Shown: one piece after another, positions 1 to 9,332 of the stretch | How positions within the stretch are numbered: position 1 is the stretch's first letter | How the letters are laid out: every line of letters starts with the position of its first letter | Source: Polyangium mundeleinium | GTDB lineage: Bacteria > Myxococcota_A > Polyangia > Polyangiales > Polyangiaceae | NCBI RefSeq assembly: GCF_028369105.1 | Contig: NZ_JAQNDO010000001.1 | Span: forward strand, 11,936,501 to 12,000,500 | Length of the DNA stretch: 64,000 nt | Direction of reading: 5' to 3' | The notes under the pieces: generated by a model | What the model was told of the DNA's origin: nothing | Database searches by the model: none | Seen by the model: the letters and a program-made list of their open reading frames with translations, nothing else | Program-made: the position numbers and the translations under genes

Positions 1-159
1 CGCCTTCACGGCGATCTCTTTGATCACGCGGCGCGGATCCTCGCCCGGCGCGCTCGTAGCGCCCGTCCCGCCCGCTTGTTGTTCGGATTTGCCGCCGCCC
101 GGATCCCGCGAGCACGCGGCGAGGGCGAGCGCGCACGCGACGAAGAGGAATCGACGCAT
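1..159 (-). CDS. putative lipoprotein, 3' end outside window
   Basis: N-terminal 53 codons of a gene read leftwards out of the window. It begins MRRFLFVACALALAAC, a short signal peptide ending in a lipobox (LAAC), so the product is probably lipid-anchored with the mature chain starting at Cys16. The following residues are Gly/Ser/Gln-rich, a typical tether, and then start to look folded (VIKEIAVKA). It begins 12 bases after the ffh stop on the same strand, so it is likely co-transcribed with ffh. No function can be assigned from this fragment. Confidence 0.7.
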   Translation of the reverse strand, partial: MRRFLFVACALALAACSRDPGGGKSEQQAGGTGATSAPGEDPRRVIKEIAVKA

Positions 160-171
160 GCGCGCTCCCTG

Positions 172-1845
<1,674 letters not shown>

Positions 1846-1926
1846 ACGGGGGCGCTCTTTAGCACGAGGCGCGCGCGTCCGTACCCCCTCGCGCGCGTTT
1901 TCCCTTGCCTGGTTCCTCAGACTCCG

Positions 1927-2340
1927 TCAGCGGCGGCGAAGGCGCAGCTCGGTCGCCGCCTTTTCGCAGGCCGGCATGGCCTCTTCGCTGCTCTTGCGGA
2001 TCTTCTCTTCGGCCGCGGCGAGGTCGGCGAGCAGGGTCGTTGGCACCGGGCCCGCGCCGCCGAGCGCACGCTTGACGGCCTCGGTGCCCTCCTTGCCCTC
2101 GCCGAGGAGGCGGTAGGCCTCGACGCAACTGTCCCGGGCACGCCGGGCCTCGGGGCTCGGGGCCGGCTTCGTTTCGAGCGCCGAGAGCCGGTTCTTCCGT
2201 CCGGTCAGGTCGTCGGCCGGTGCGTCGCGGAGCGCCTCGATCGCCGCGAGGAGCGCGCGCTCCTCCTCGGCTTCGGCGGACATGCAGCCGAGGGCAGAAG
2301 GGAGGCCCAGGGCGAGGAGGAGCAGGCCTCGGCGGATCAA
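1927..2340 (-). CDS. small lipoprotein, function unknown
   Basis: A 137-residue protein beginning (M)IRRGLLLLALGLPSALGC, a signal peptide with lipobox ALGC, followed by a mostly helical, charged chain (EEERALLAAIEALRD, DLAAAEEKIRKS). The chosen start is a TTG whose bases overlap the TGA of the upstream membrane-protein gene (TTGA at 2337-2340), implying translational coupling; no ATG fits the signal peptide. Two later cysteines could form a disulfide. The family is not recognised. It is probably envelope-located and works with the zinc-ribbon membrane protein encoded just upstream. Confidence 0.7.
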   Translation of the reverse strand: MIRRGLLLLALGLPSALGCMSAEAEEERALLAAIEALRDAPADDLTGRKNRLSALETKPAPSPEARRARDSCVEAYRLLGEGKEGTEAVKRALGGAGPVPTTLLADLAAAEEKIRKSSEEAMPACEKAATELRLRRR

Positions 2341-2882
2341 TCCGCGCCCGCGCGCTTCGGCGCCGGGCCCATCTGGATGCGCTCGCCGATGTACGAGCCG
2401 ACCATCGTGAAGAGCACGCCGATCACCGCGAGGATGACGTACATGAAGAGCGGCAGCGTCCGGACGGTCTGCGACTTCATGAGCTGAAAGACCGTGGGGA
2501 TCGCGACGAGCAGCGTGGCGATGACCGGCTCGGCCACCGTCTTTCCCGGCGAGATCATGCCGAGCAGGATGCCCCCGACGAACCACACGGGCACCGCGAT
2601 CATCATCCCGTAGCGGCCCTCGAAGTCGAAGGCGCTGACGACCATCGGCAAACCGACGACGATCGCGGCCGTGAGCACGGCCTGGACGAGCAGCGCGATG
2701 CCGGCCCAGGCGACGCTGAAGCCGTCGCTGCCGCGCCGCCCATCGCCGCCTTCGTCGCGGCTCCGGCCGAGATCCATCGACGCGCCGCACGAGACGCACC
2801 GACCGCTCGGCGGAACAGGCGAGTTCGTCGCTCCGCAGGAGGGGCAGACGACGGAGGAAACCTTCTTCGCGGACGTTGCCAC
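2337..2882 (-). CDS. zinc-ribbon membrane protein
   Basis: The 181-residue product opens with a four-Cys zinc ribbon (CPSCGATN ... CVSCGASM, residues 13-33), a charged linker, and then about four hydrophobic segments from residue 55 to 165. The cytoplasmic zinc ribbon joined to a small multispan domain is a common layout among poorly characterised bacterial membrane proteins. Its stop overlaps the TTG start of the next lipoprotein gene, so the two probably form a unit. No catalytic motif is visible. Confidence 0.75.
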   Translation of the reverse strand: MATSAKKVSSVVCPSCGATNSPVPPSGRCVSCGASMDLGRSRDEGGDGRRGSDGFSVAWAGIALLVQAVLTAAIVVGLPMVVSAFDFEGRYGMMIAVPVWFVGGILLGMISPGKTVAEPVIATLLVAIPTVFQLMKSQTVRTLPLFMYVILAVIGVLFTMVGSYIGERIQMGPAPKRAGAD

Positions 2883-3021
2883 GGGCGTAGGCTAGAAAAG
2901 CGAGGGCACGAGGGCAAGAGATCCCCCGCCCGGCCCCGAGGAACCTGACGGGCAGGCGGCGGAAATCCGACGCGAGGAAGAAGGAACCCGGCCCGCCCGG
3001 CGATGTCCGTCGGTTATACTC

Positions 3022-3738
3022 GTGACCGGACACCGCTACGCCACCCCCAACGCCCTGCTCGTGCCCCGCGATCCGTCGCCCACCCTGACCGCGCCCCGCC
3101 CGCCGGCCCTCGACGCCGCGGGGTCGGATCCTGACCTCATCGCGCTGCCCGCGCCGCCCAAACGCGAGCGCACGGCGACGGTGGTGCTGATGGCGCTCAC
3201 GACGCTCGCGGCCGCCTGGATGGCGTTCGTGCTGTCTGGAGAAGCGCGCTACGCGCTCACGCCGGGCCAGCTCATGGAGGTGCCGGACCTCGCGACGCTC
3301 GCGCCGGGCGCGGATCTGGAGAACCGCTACGTGCGCGCGACGGGCCTGCTCGGCACGACGGGGGCGATCCGCTACGGGCGCGCGGCGGAGGGAGACTCGT
3401 TCCGGCTCGCGCCCATCGCGGGCAACGAGAAGATCTGGGTGGAGATCCGCGTGCCGGAGGGCTTCGAGGGTCCCCGCTTCGTGCCGCCGACGAGCTTCGC
3501 CGGCAGGCTCGTGCCGTTCCGCAAAGCAGGCCTGCGCCACGCGCGCCTGCCCGAAGCGGTGCACGAGCAGACGAACAAGGCCGTGCCCGAGGACGCCTGG
3601 GTGCTCATCGACGGGAGCTCGCCGCGCGCGTCGCGCTGGGCCGTCGCGCTGGTCGCGCTCTTCCTGGGCTTCGCCGCGTGGAACCTCACGGGCATCGTGC
3701 GCGTGCTCGCGCGCGTGCGTGACGGCGAAGCGCGGTAG
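3022..3738 (+). CDS. membrane-anchored hypothetical protein
   Basis: A 238-residue protein with a Pro-rich, probably disordered cytosolic N-terminus (1-48), one membrane segment (about 50-70, VVLMALTTLAAAWMAFVL), a periplasmic domain of about 130 residues, and a second membrane segment near the C-terminus (about 207-225). The periplasmic part is mixed beta (RYVRATGLLGTT, FRLAPIAG, IWVEIRVPEGF) and reads like a small OB-like or barrel domain, but this is only an impression. The start is a GTG at 3022; an ATG at 3003 is out of frame. No neighbour suggests a pathway. Confidence 0.7.
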   Translation: MTGHRYATPNALLVPRDPSPTLTAPRPPALDAAGSDPDLIALPAPPKRERTATVVLMALTTLAAAWMAFVLSGEARYALTPGQLMEVPDLATLAPGADLENRYVRATGLLGTTGAIRYGRAAEGDSFRLAPIAGNEKIWVEIRVPEGFEGPRFVPPTSFAGRLVPFRKAGLRHARLPEAVHEQTNKAVPEDAWVLIDGSSPRASRWAVALVALFLGFAAWNLTGIVRVLARVRDGEAR

Positions 3739-3745
3739 ACGCGCG

Positions 3746-4624
3746 TCAGGGCGCGCCGAGGAAATCGAGCAGGACCGGGTTCACGACCTCGGGTCGTTCG
3801 AGGTGCACGAAGTGGCCCGCGCGCGGCACCATATGCACGCGGATGCCCGCGAGGAAATGTCGCTCATCCACGCCGCGCGCGAGCTCGGCGCCGATGCAGC
3901 CGTCGTCCTCGCCGTGGATGTGGATCGCGGGCACGGTCGTCTTCGCGAAGAGGAGGCGCCGTGACGCGCCGAGGAGCACGCGCGACGAGAAGAACGCGCG
4001 GTAGTAGCCGATGACCTCGGGCACGCGAGGGGCGATGCCTGCTTTGATCGGATCGAGGTCCTCGCGGGACGCGGTGTAGCCAGGGGACCAGTCGCGCCAG
4101 AGGCGATCGATGAGCGCGAAGTCGTCCTTCGCGAGGCCACGCTCGGCGACACCGCGGAGCTGGAAGTAGGCGGTGTACCAGGAGCGGCGGAGCTGCGCGG
4201 GTTGCGCGAGCCTCGGCAACGTGGCGCGGAGGTGCGGCACGGCGATCGTGACGAGGTGGGAGAAGCGCGCGGGCGCGAGCGCGGTCGCGGCGTAGGCGGC
4301 GACGGCGCCCCAGTCGTGGCCCACGAGGCGCACGGGCGAGCTGGGCGAGAGCCGATCCGCGAGCGTGCAGAGGTCGCGGCCGAGCGCTTCCGCATCGTAA
4401 CGACGGCTCTTCGGGATGCCGCTCGGCGCGTAGCCGCGCATCGTCGGGCACGCGACGCGGAAGCCTCGCGCGACGAGCGGATCGATCTGAGCACGAAACG
4501 AGCGCGCGTCGTCGGGGAAGCCGTGCGCGCAAAGGACGAGGGGCCCGTCGCCGTACACGGTGCACGAGAGTTCGACATCGCCGAGGTCGAGCGTCTCCGT
4601 CACGAGCGTCTTCGTCGCCGCCAT
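3746..4624 (-). CDS. alpha/beta hydrolase, epoxide hydrolase-like
   Basis: A 292-residue cytosolic alpha/beta-hydrolase. The oxyanion motif HGFPDD is at 34-39, and the nucleophile elbow is GHDWGA (102-107), placing Asp104 where serine hydrolases have Ser. This Asp nucleophile is characteristic of soluble epoxide hydrolases and haloalkane dehalogenases. The acid and base are the Asp of GEDDG and the His of AGHFVHLE near the C-terminus. Tyrosines in the cap region could serve as epoxide-ring tyrosines. Substrate cannot be read from sequence. It converges on the gene ending at 3738 and stands alone. Confidence 0.85.
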   Translation of the reverse strand: MAATKTLVTETLDLGDVELSCTVYGDGPLVLCAHGFPDDARSFRAQIDPLVARGFRVACPTMRGYAPSGIPKSRRYDAEALGRDLCTLADRLSPSSPVRLVGHDWGAVAAYAATALAPARFSHLVTIAVPHLRATLPRLAQPAQLRRSWYTAYFQLRGVAERGLAKDDFALIDRLWRDWSPGYTASREDLDPIKAGIAPRVPEVIGYYRAFFSSRVLLGASRRLLFAKTTVPAIHIHGEDDGCIGAELARGVDERHFLAGIRVHMVPRAGHFVHLERPEVVNPVLLDFLGAP

Positions 4625-4700
4625 GGCGAGAGGCTACACGAGGCGCGCGTGACGGGGGGCGAACCGCGCGACGTGCATCCGCGTGCTAGCGTCAGCAGGG

Positions 4701-4871
4701 ATGAAGCTCGAGCTCGGCATTCCGGTCTGGCTGCTCTGCGGCATCCTCGGCGCTTGGATCGCCACGACGAAGGGCCGCGGCGGCTGCTTCTGGTTCCTCA
4801 CGTGCGCGGTGCTCGGCCCGATTGGCCTCGTCTTCGCCGCTGTCGTTTCGAAGAGGACGCAGAAGGACTGA
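4701..4871 (+). CDS. 56-residue two-segment membrane protein
   Basis: A very small protein, MKLELGIPVWLLCGILGAWI... with two hydrophobic stretches separated by a short KGRGG loop and a basic/polar tail KRTQKD. The ATG at 4701 follows a purine-rich GCAGGG with almost no spacing; a GTG at 4683 would add six residues. Small two-helix proteins of this kind are widespread in bacteria and usually uncharacterised. Composition and codon use fit a real gene. Confidence 0.6.
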   Translation: MKLELGIPVWLLCGILGAWIATTKGRGGCFWFLTCAVLGPIGLVFAAVVSKRTQKD

Positions 4872-5260
4872 CGACGGACGCGTACGTCCCGCTCGGCTCG
4901 CGTCGACGTGTCCGGACGCGCGTGCACACGCTCGGGTCGTGGGCAGATAGACGGGGGCAAAATCGACGCACGCACGGACGCGCAGGACGAACGCGCGCGA
5001 ACCGCCGAAGACGGCATCGAGCGTCTCGGGGCGGACACGGCTCCAAAGCGAGACGATTCGTGGAGAACACGCGCCGCGTGGTCCGAGAATTCCCCGCATG
5101 TGCTGGATGCGCGAGGCCCGAAAGGCCCACGGCCGCCGCCTTGCATTGCGACGTGAGCGAGCGCTTCGACGACGAGCGGACAGCTCGTCGCGAGGCATCT
5201 TCCCCCGCGCGCGGCGCGAGCCGAGCGAGGGCGTCACGCGACACAAGGAGAGGTATCTCG
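4872..5260 (+). other. 389-base stretch without a recognised gene
   Basis: Reading frames here are low-complexity, Arg-rich translations with no domain-like segments, start choice or ribosome-binding site that would support a gene. The right end carries an AAGGAG-type ribosome-binding site (about 5244-5250) for the following secreted repeat protein. No convincing promoter or terminator was found. Confidence 0.5.
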
Positions 5261-6259
5261 ATGAAGAACTCGATCAAGCTCCTCATGGCGGCGACGATCG
5301 CCACGAGCGCACCCTTCCTGAGCATCGACGAGGCTTCGGCGGACGGCGGCCGCTACGACTACAACCCGCGCTTCGGCAACGTCGACGCCAAGCTCCTCGA
5401 CAACGGCGATCTGCGGTTCGGCTTCGAGCAGTCGAACATCCGCCGGCAGAACATCCGTTACTCGCTCGACGCCGATCTCCAGGCGACGTACCGATGCAAG
5501 GATCGGCGCGGGCAGTACGCGGGCGAGCCGATCGTCATGCGCGACTCGTGGAAGGACGCGAAGAGCTTCCAGGCGAACCGGCAGGGCCGCGTCTACGGGG
5601 AGTTCATCATGCCGCGTGATCGGTTCCGCGGCGCCGGCGCTTGCCGCGGCGGCGACTACCAGCCGGAGCTCACGCAGGTGACGCTCGTCAACGCGCGTCT
5701 GCTCGACGAGACGAACAACGTACCCTACTTGCGCGAGCGCGTGACCTGCGACGCGCACGGCGCCAAGGACCGCGGCGACTACGGGACGCAGTACGGCGGC
5801 AAGGGCGACGTCCAGTACGGCGGCAAGGGCGACGTCCAGTACGGCGGTCGCGGAGACGTTCCGTACGGCAGCGACACCCAGTACGGCGGTCGCGGAGACG
5901 TTCCGTACGGCAGCGACACCCAGTACGGCGGTCGCGGCGACGTCCCGTACGGCGGCGACACCCAGTACGGCGGTCGCGACGACGTCCCGTACGGCGGCGA
6001 CACCCAGTACGGCGGTCGCGACGACGTCCCGTACGGCGGCGACACCCAGTACGGCGGTCGCGACGACGTCCCGTACGGCGGCGACACCCAGTACGGCGGT
6101 CGCGGCGACACCCAGTACGGCGTGGACAACAACGTCGGTCAGGGCGACAGCCAGTTCGTACCCAGCAAGGGCGGAAGCCAGTTCGTCCCCAGCAAGGGCG
6201 GAAGCCAGTTCGTCCCCAGCAAGGGCGGAAGCCAGTTCATCCCCAGCAAGGGCAACTGA
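5261..6259 (+). CDS. secreted protein with 14-residue tandem repeats
   Basis: A 332-residue exported protein. A Sec signal peptide (MKNSIKLLMAATIATSAP, cleavage near ASA-D around 27) is followed by a folded domain of about 140 residues with an apparent Cys pair, then a long low-complexity tail: three GDVQYGGK-like octapeptides, six copies of a 14-residue unit GDVPYGGDTQYGGR and four copies of SQFVPSKGG. The tail is Tyr/Gly/Asp-rich and likely flexible, surface-exposed and possibly adhesive. The ATG at 5261 is preceded by an AAGGAG site. A hairpin terminator follows the stop. No family is recognised. Confidence 0.85.
   Translation: MKNSIKLLMAATIATSAPFLSIDEASADGGRYDYNPRFGNVDAKLLDNGDLRFGFEQSNIRRQNIRYSLDADLQATYRCKDRRGQYAGEPIVMRDSWKDAKSFQANRQGRVYGEFIMPRDRFRGAGACRGGDYQPELTQVTLVNARLLDETNNVPYLRERVTCDAHGAKDRGDYGTQYGGKGDVQYGGKGDVQYGGRGDVPYGSDTQYGGRGDVPYGSDTQYGGRGDVPYGGDTQYGGRDDVPYGGDTQYGGRDDVPYGGDTQYGGRDDVPYGGDTQYGGRGDTQYGVDNNVGQGDSQFVPSKGGSQFVPSKGGSQFVPSKGGSQFIPSKGN
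5843..6094 (+). repeat. six in-frame 42-base tandem repeats
   Basis: Six consecutive 42-base units (5843-5884 through 6053-6094), each encoding a GGRGDVPYGSDTQY-type 14-mer with only G/D and S/G variation. A shorter partial unit follows. Nearly identical codons across units point to recent expansion by slippage or unequal recombination, so copy number may vary between strains. Confidence 0.92.
6149..6256 (+). repeat. four in-frame 27-base tandem repeats
   Basis: Four units of 27 bases (6149-6175, 6176-6202, 6203-6229, 6230-6256) encode SQFVPSKGG three times and SQFIPSKGN last, immediately before the stop codon. They form the extreme C-terminus of the secreted repeat protein and are distinct in sequence from the preceding 14-mer array. 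Confidence 0.92.
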
Positions 6260-6283
6260 GCAGCGCGGTCGTCGGCTCCTCCT

Positions 6284-6326
6284 CCCGATCCCGGGTTTCG
6301 GTTCCCCGGGATCGGGGTTTTCTTTT
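6284..6326 (+). terminator. rho-independent terminator
   Basis: A 12-bp perfect inverted repeat, CCCGATCCCGGG (6284-6295) and CCCGGGATCGGG (6305-6316), separated by a 9-base loop and followed by a T-rich run (6318-6326). It lies 25 bases after the stop of the secreted repeat protein and separates it from the convergent gene at 6339. Confidence 0.88.
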
Positions 6327-6338
6327 CGAAGCGCGTGA

Positions 6339-7514
6339 TCACCAGGAGCCGTCGCGGAGAGGCTCTGCGCCGAAGAGCTCGGCGAGCACCTTGCGGTACT
6401 GATCGGCGAGCCGCACGAGGTCGTGGAAGACCGCGGCGACGTCGTGCTCGCTCGCGAACGCGCTCACGGGCTCAGAGAAGGAGAGGACGACGACGTCCCC
6501 CGCGAGCGACAGGCGACACACGCCCGAGGTCTGATCGTTCGCCGTGAGAAGGAGCCGGTAAAACGGCTCGTGGTTCGCCGAGGGCAACCGCACGAGCGGC
6601 ACGCGCAGGATCACCTGCAAGCCCACGCTGTCGAGGCGCACCGTGACCTCGGAGGGCGTCGCGTCTCCGCCGAGCGCGCGGTGCTGGATGCGCCACGCCC
6701 GCGGCCCCACGCGCGCCTTGTTCGCGACGAGCCCCAGCGCGACGAGCGCATCACGCACCACACGCTCGGCCCCGGGGGATTCCGTTTCGTAGGCATGCGG
6801 CAGGAGGATCCCGCACGACTCGCAACGATCGTTGTCCGCAGAGAACGCCTCGGTGCAGCCAGGACAGCGGTGGATGAGCGTGCGCTCGCCGAGCCCTTCC
6901 GCCGGCACGTCGAGCGCGCGGAGGTCACGCGAGAGGAGCCCGACGGGCAGGACACATCGCGATCGATCGAGCGGATCCCGGCCGCTCCGCCGCGCCGTCG
7001 TGATCACGCCGATCACGCGCCCCACCGCGTCGATCACGGGCGAGCCGCCGCGACCTGCACGCACGCCGAGATCCGGATCGAGCGCCGCGAGCTCGCCGCC
7101 ACGACCTTCGGCGCACACGACGGCCATCGCCGTCACGAGCGTATCGCCGGGCGTCGCGATCAGCGTCATGACGGCCTCGCCGAGCCGCGGCAACGGATCG
7201 GCGCGGAGCGGCAGCGGCGCGGAGCCGATCGCTTCGAGCGGGAGCACGAACGCGAGATCCCGCTCGGCATCCACGGCGACGACGCGCCCCGCCGCGCGCC
7301 TGCCCTCCTCCGTGGAGAGCGTCACCTCGGCCTGGAACCCGACCGTACGCCAGCTCGTCACGATCACGCCGTTGCCGAGCGCGACCCAGCCCGTGCCGCT
7401 CGACATCCCCGAGGTCACCGTCACGACACCACGACGCGCGACGCCGAGCACGCTCTCCTCCGCGCCGCCGTGCTGCATGAGATCCTCGAGCGCCGAGGCG
7501 ATACGCGAGCTCAT
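6339..7514 (-). CDS. degenerate trypsin-like protease with zinc ribbon and YbjN-like domain
   Basis: A 391-residue cytosolic-looking protein. Residues about 25-200 have the chymotrypsin/HtrA layout (VARRGVVTV ... GTGWV ... DLAFV ... GRGGSPV), but the expected catalytic His is Arg56, and the nucleophile Ser of GNSGGP aligns with Gly156; Asp86 is kept. It is therefore probably a pseudoprotease. A four-Cys zinc ribbon follows (Cys217, 220, 231, 234), then a C-terminal domain of about 140 residues resembling YbjN/secretion-chaperone folds. Its ATG overlaps the stop of the upstream gene by four bases (ATGA), so the two are coupled and likely act together. Role unknown. Confidence 0.75.
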   Translation of the reverse strand: MSSRIASALEDLMQHGGAEESVLGVARRGVVTVTSGMSSGTGWVALGNGVIVTSWRTVGFQAEVTLSTEEGRRAAGRVVAVDAERDLAFVLPLEAIGSAPLPLRADPLPRLGEAVMTLIATPGDTLVTAMAVVCAEGRGGELAALDPDLGVRAGRGGSPVIDAVGRVIGVITTARRSGRDPLDRSRCVLPVGLLSRDLRALDVPAEGLGERTLIHRCPGCTEAFSADNDRCESCGILLPHAYETESPGAERVVRDALVALGLVANKARVGPRAWRIQHRALGGDATPSEVTVRLDSVGLQVILRVPLVRLPSANHEPFYRLLLTANDQTSGVCRLSLAGDVVVLSFSEPVSAFASEHDVAAVFHDLVRLADQYRKVLAELFGAEPLRDGSW

Positions 7515-9280
7515 CCGGACGCGATCCTCTTCAGCGCCGTCATCATCAGATCGAGCGCCGCCTGCTTGGGCACGTCGCGAAGCGCGTGCGCCACGATTTC
7601 CTTCAGCCGCTGCGACGTCTGCGCCGGCAAGCGCGTGCGCGAGAGCAGCTCCGTCAGCGCGCCGAGCGCGAGGAAGTGGCGGAGCGTCGCGTCCTGGGGC
7701 GCGAGTTCGATCTCCTCTGCGTACCGCGCAAGGTGCTCACGCGCCTGCGCCGCCGTCGCGAGCGGCTCGACGATGACCGCGCGCTCCTTCGGGAGCTGCG
7801 CGCGCGCCGCGACGATCCGCTCCATCGCGAGCAGCGCGGGCTCGGCCATCGGGATCGGCGACGAAGGACGTTTGCCGCCGGGCGACGCGCTCGGCCAGAT
7901 CGCCCGCGTCACGCCCGCCGCGTTCCGGTAGAGGTACGAGACCGCGTCGGGCACGGCCTCGCCGAACTCGTAGATCGCGCGGTACACCACGGCCCGCACG
8001 AGCAGGAGCATCGTCGCGGGCCGCTCCTCGTAGCTCAGCGCCGTCGCGAGCGCCTGCGCCTGATGCAAGAGCTCACAGAGTTTGTCCGCGGGCGTGAGCG
8101 CCCGGCGCGCGGCTGCATCGTCGAGGTCCGGCGAGCCGGGGCGCGTCACGCCTTCGACCGCGGGCATCCCCGGGACGGTGCGCCGACGCGCGACGGGCGC
8201 CGCGAACGGGAGCGGTGTCGTGAGCGACGGGATCGCCCCGAGGCGCGCGGTTTCCGGCGACGGCTCGCGGTCCGGCGCAGGCGGCGCGGCGAACGCGGAC
8301 GTCTGCGGAACCCCGAGCCGCGCGGTCTGCGGCACGTTCTCGGGAGGCGCGAGCACCGGCGGCACCCCGTCCTCGCCGCGCCACGTATCGGAGAGGCGGA
8401 ACGGCGCGAGCACCGGCGGCAGCTCCTCCTCGGCGGCAGGGCCGCGCGACGGCTCGTTCGCGAAGGCCGGCGCGAGGATCGGCGGCAGATCGTCGTCCGG
8501 CGGCGTCGTGTTGTCCGCGGGCCGGAGCGTCGAGGGCGGCGGCGGTACGACCGATCGTCGCTGCGGCGCCGGCTGCAGCGTCGACAGCGTTCGTTTCCTC
8601 CCGAGCGACTCCCACCCGCCGCCTCCGCGCGCGTCTCCGTGCGCCGCGGTGCGCGCGTCGAACGACGCCACGAAGATCTCCGCGTACCGCTCCGACGTCG
8701 CCATCATCTCGCGGATCACGTGCCGCACGAGCGGCGGCGACGCCGCGCCGAGCTGCGTGACGAAGCGCAGGAGGAGCAGATCGTCGCGCAGGCACACGCG
8801 CGACGTCATCGCCTCCGCGTCGCAGAGCTCGAGCGAGAGCCGCATCGCGGGGACACGCTGGCTGCGCGGCAGGCGCGCCACCGGCGACTCCACGATGAGG
8901 TGCATCGACTGCATGTCGAGCGACAGGAACACGCTCGACTCCTTGCCGATGAGCGCCCAGCCCGGCCCCTCGGGCAGGTTCACCGCGCGCGCCGTCAAAT
9001 TCGTTTCTGTACCAACGACAAGACCGAGCGCCCGCGCGTACTCGCCACGCCGGAACGACTCGGTCGCTCTCTCCAGCCCCGAAGGATCGAGCGACGCGTG
9101 CCCGCGCGGCACGAACCTGCGCATCGAGTCTTCGAGCGCCAGCGGAGCGCGGTACTCCCCGCAGGCGTCGCAGCGTGGCCCGTGGACGGGCCATCCGCAC
9201 ACCGTGCAGAACTCCCGGGCCGTTCGGCTCGCGGCTCCCACCGCGCAGAGGATAAAGCGAACGCGGCCCGCCGCGGGCAC
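7511..9280 (-). CDS. zinc-ribbon, YbjN-like, Pro-rich multidomain protein
   Basis: A 589-residue protein starting with a zinc-ribbon-like cluster (CTVCGWPVHGPRCDACG, about 25-41), then a domain of about 160 residues similar in pattern to the C-terminal domain of its partner (RLSLELCDAE, LLLLRFVTQL, IREMMATSERYAEIF), a long Pro/Ala-rich linker with repeated LPPVLAP and PPILAP motifs (about 230-390), and a helical C-terminal domain (about 400-589). The GTG at 9280 gives the longest form; a GTG at 9241 is also possible. Repeated short Pro motifs suggest a scaffold binding a partner several times. Family and role not recognised. Confidence 0.7.
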   Translation of the reverse strand: MPAAGRVRFILCAVGAASRTAREFCTVCGWPVHGPRCDACGEYRAPLALEDSMRRFVPRGHASLDPSGLERATESFRRGEYARALGLVVGTETNLTARAVNLPEGPGWALIGKESSVFLSLDMQSMHLIVESPVARLPRSQRVPAMRLSLELCDAEAMTSRVCLRDDLLLLRFVTQLGAASPPLVRHVIREMMATSERYAEIFVASFDARTAAHGDARGGGGWESLGRKRTLSTLQPAPQRRSVVPPPPSTLRPADNTTPPDDDLPPILAPAFANEPSRGPAAEEELPPVLAPFRLSDTWRGEDGVPPVLAPPENVPQTARLGVPQTSAFAAPPAPDREPSPETARLGAIPSLTTPLPFAAPVARRRTVPGMPAVEGVTRPGSPDLDDAAARRALTPADKLCELLHQAQALATALSYEERPATMLLLVRAVVYRAIYEFGEAVPDAVSYLYRNAAGVTRAIWPSASPGGKRPSSPIPMAEPALLAMERIVAARAQLPKERAVIVEPLATAAQAREHLARYAEEIELAPQDATLRHFLALGALTELLSRTRLPAQTSQRLKEIVAHALRDVPKQAALDLMMTALKRIASG

Positions 9281-9332
9281 AATGTGCGCGCGCCGTGATC
9301 CGCGCCGCCTTTTCCGGGGCTGTTCGCCCCGA

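Noticed and set aside
1927-3564. A 545-codon minus-strand frame crossing two genes
   Set aside because: Only its last 137 codons (from the TTG at 2340) look like a protein; the rest is antisense to the gene at 3022 or out of frame with the zinc-ribbon membrane protein.
5843-6094. Possible CRISPR array because of regular 42-base repeats
   Set aside because: The units are contiguous with no unique spacers, keep one reading frame and encode a regular peptide; there are no cas genes.
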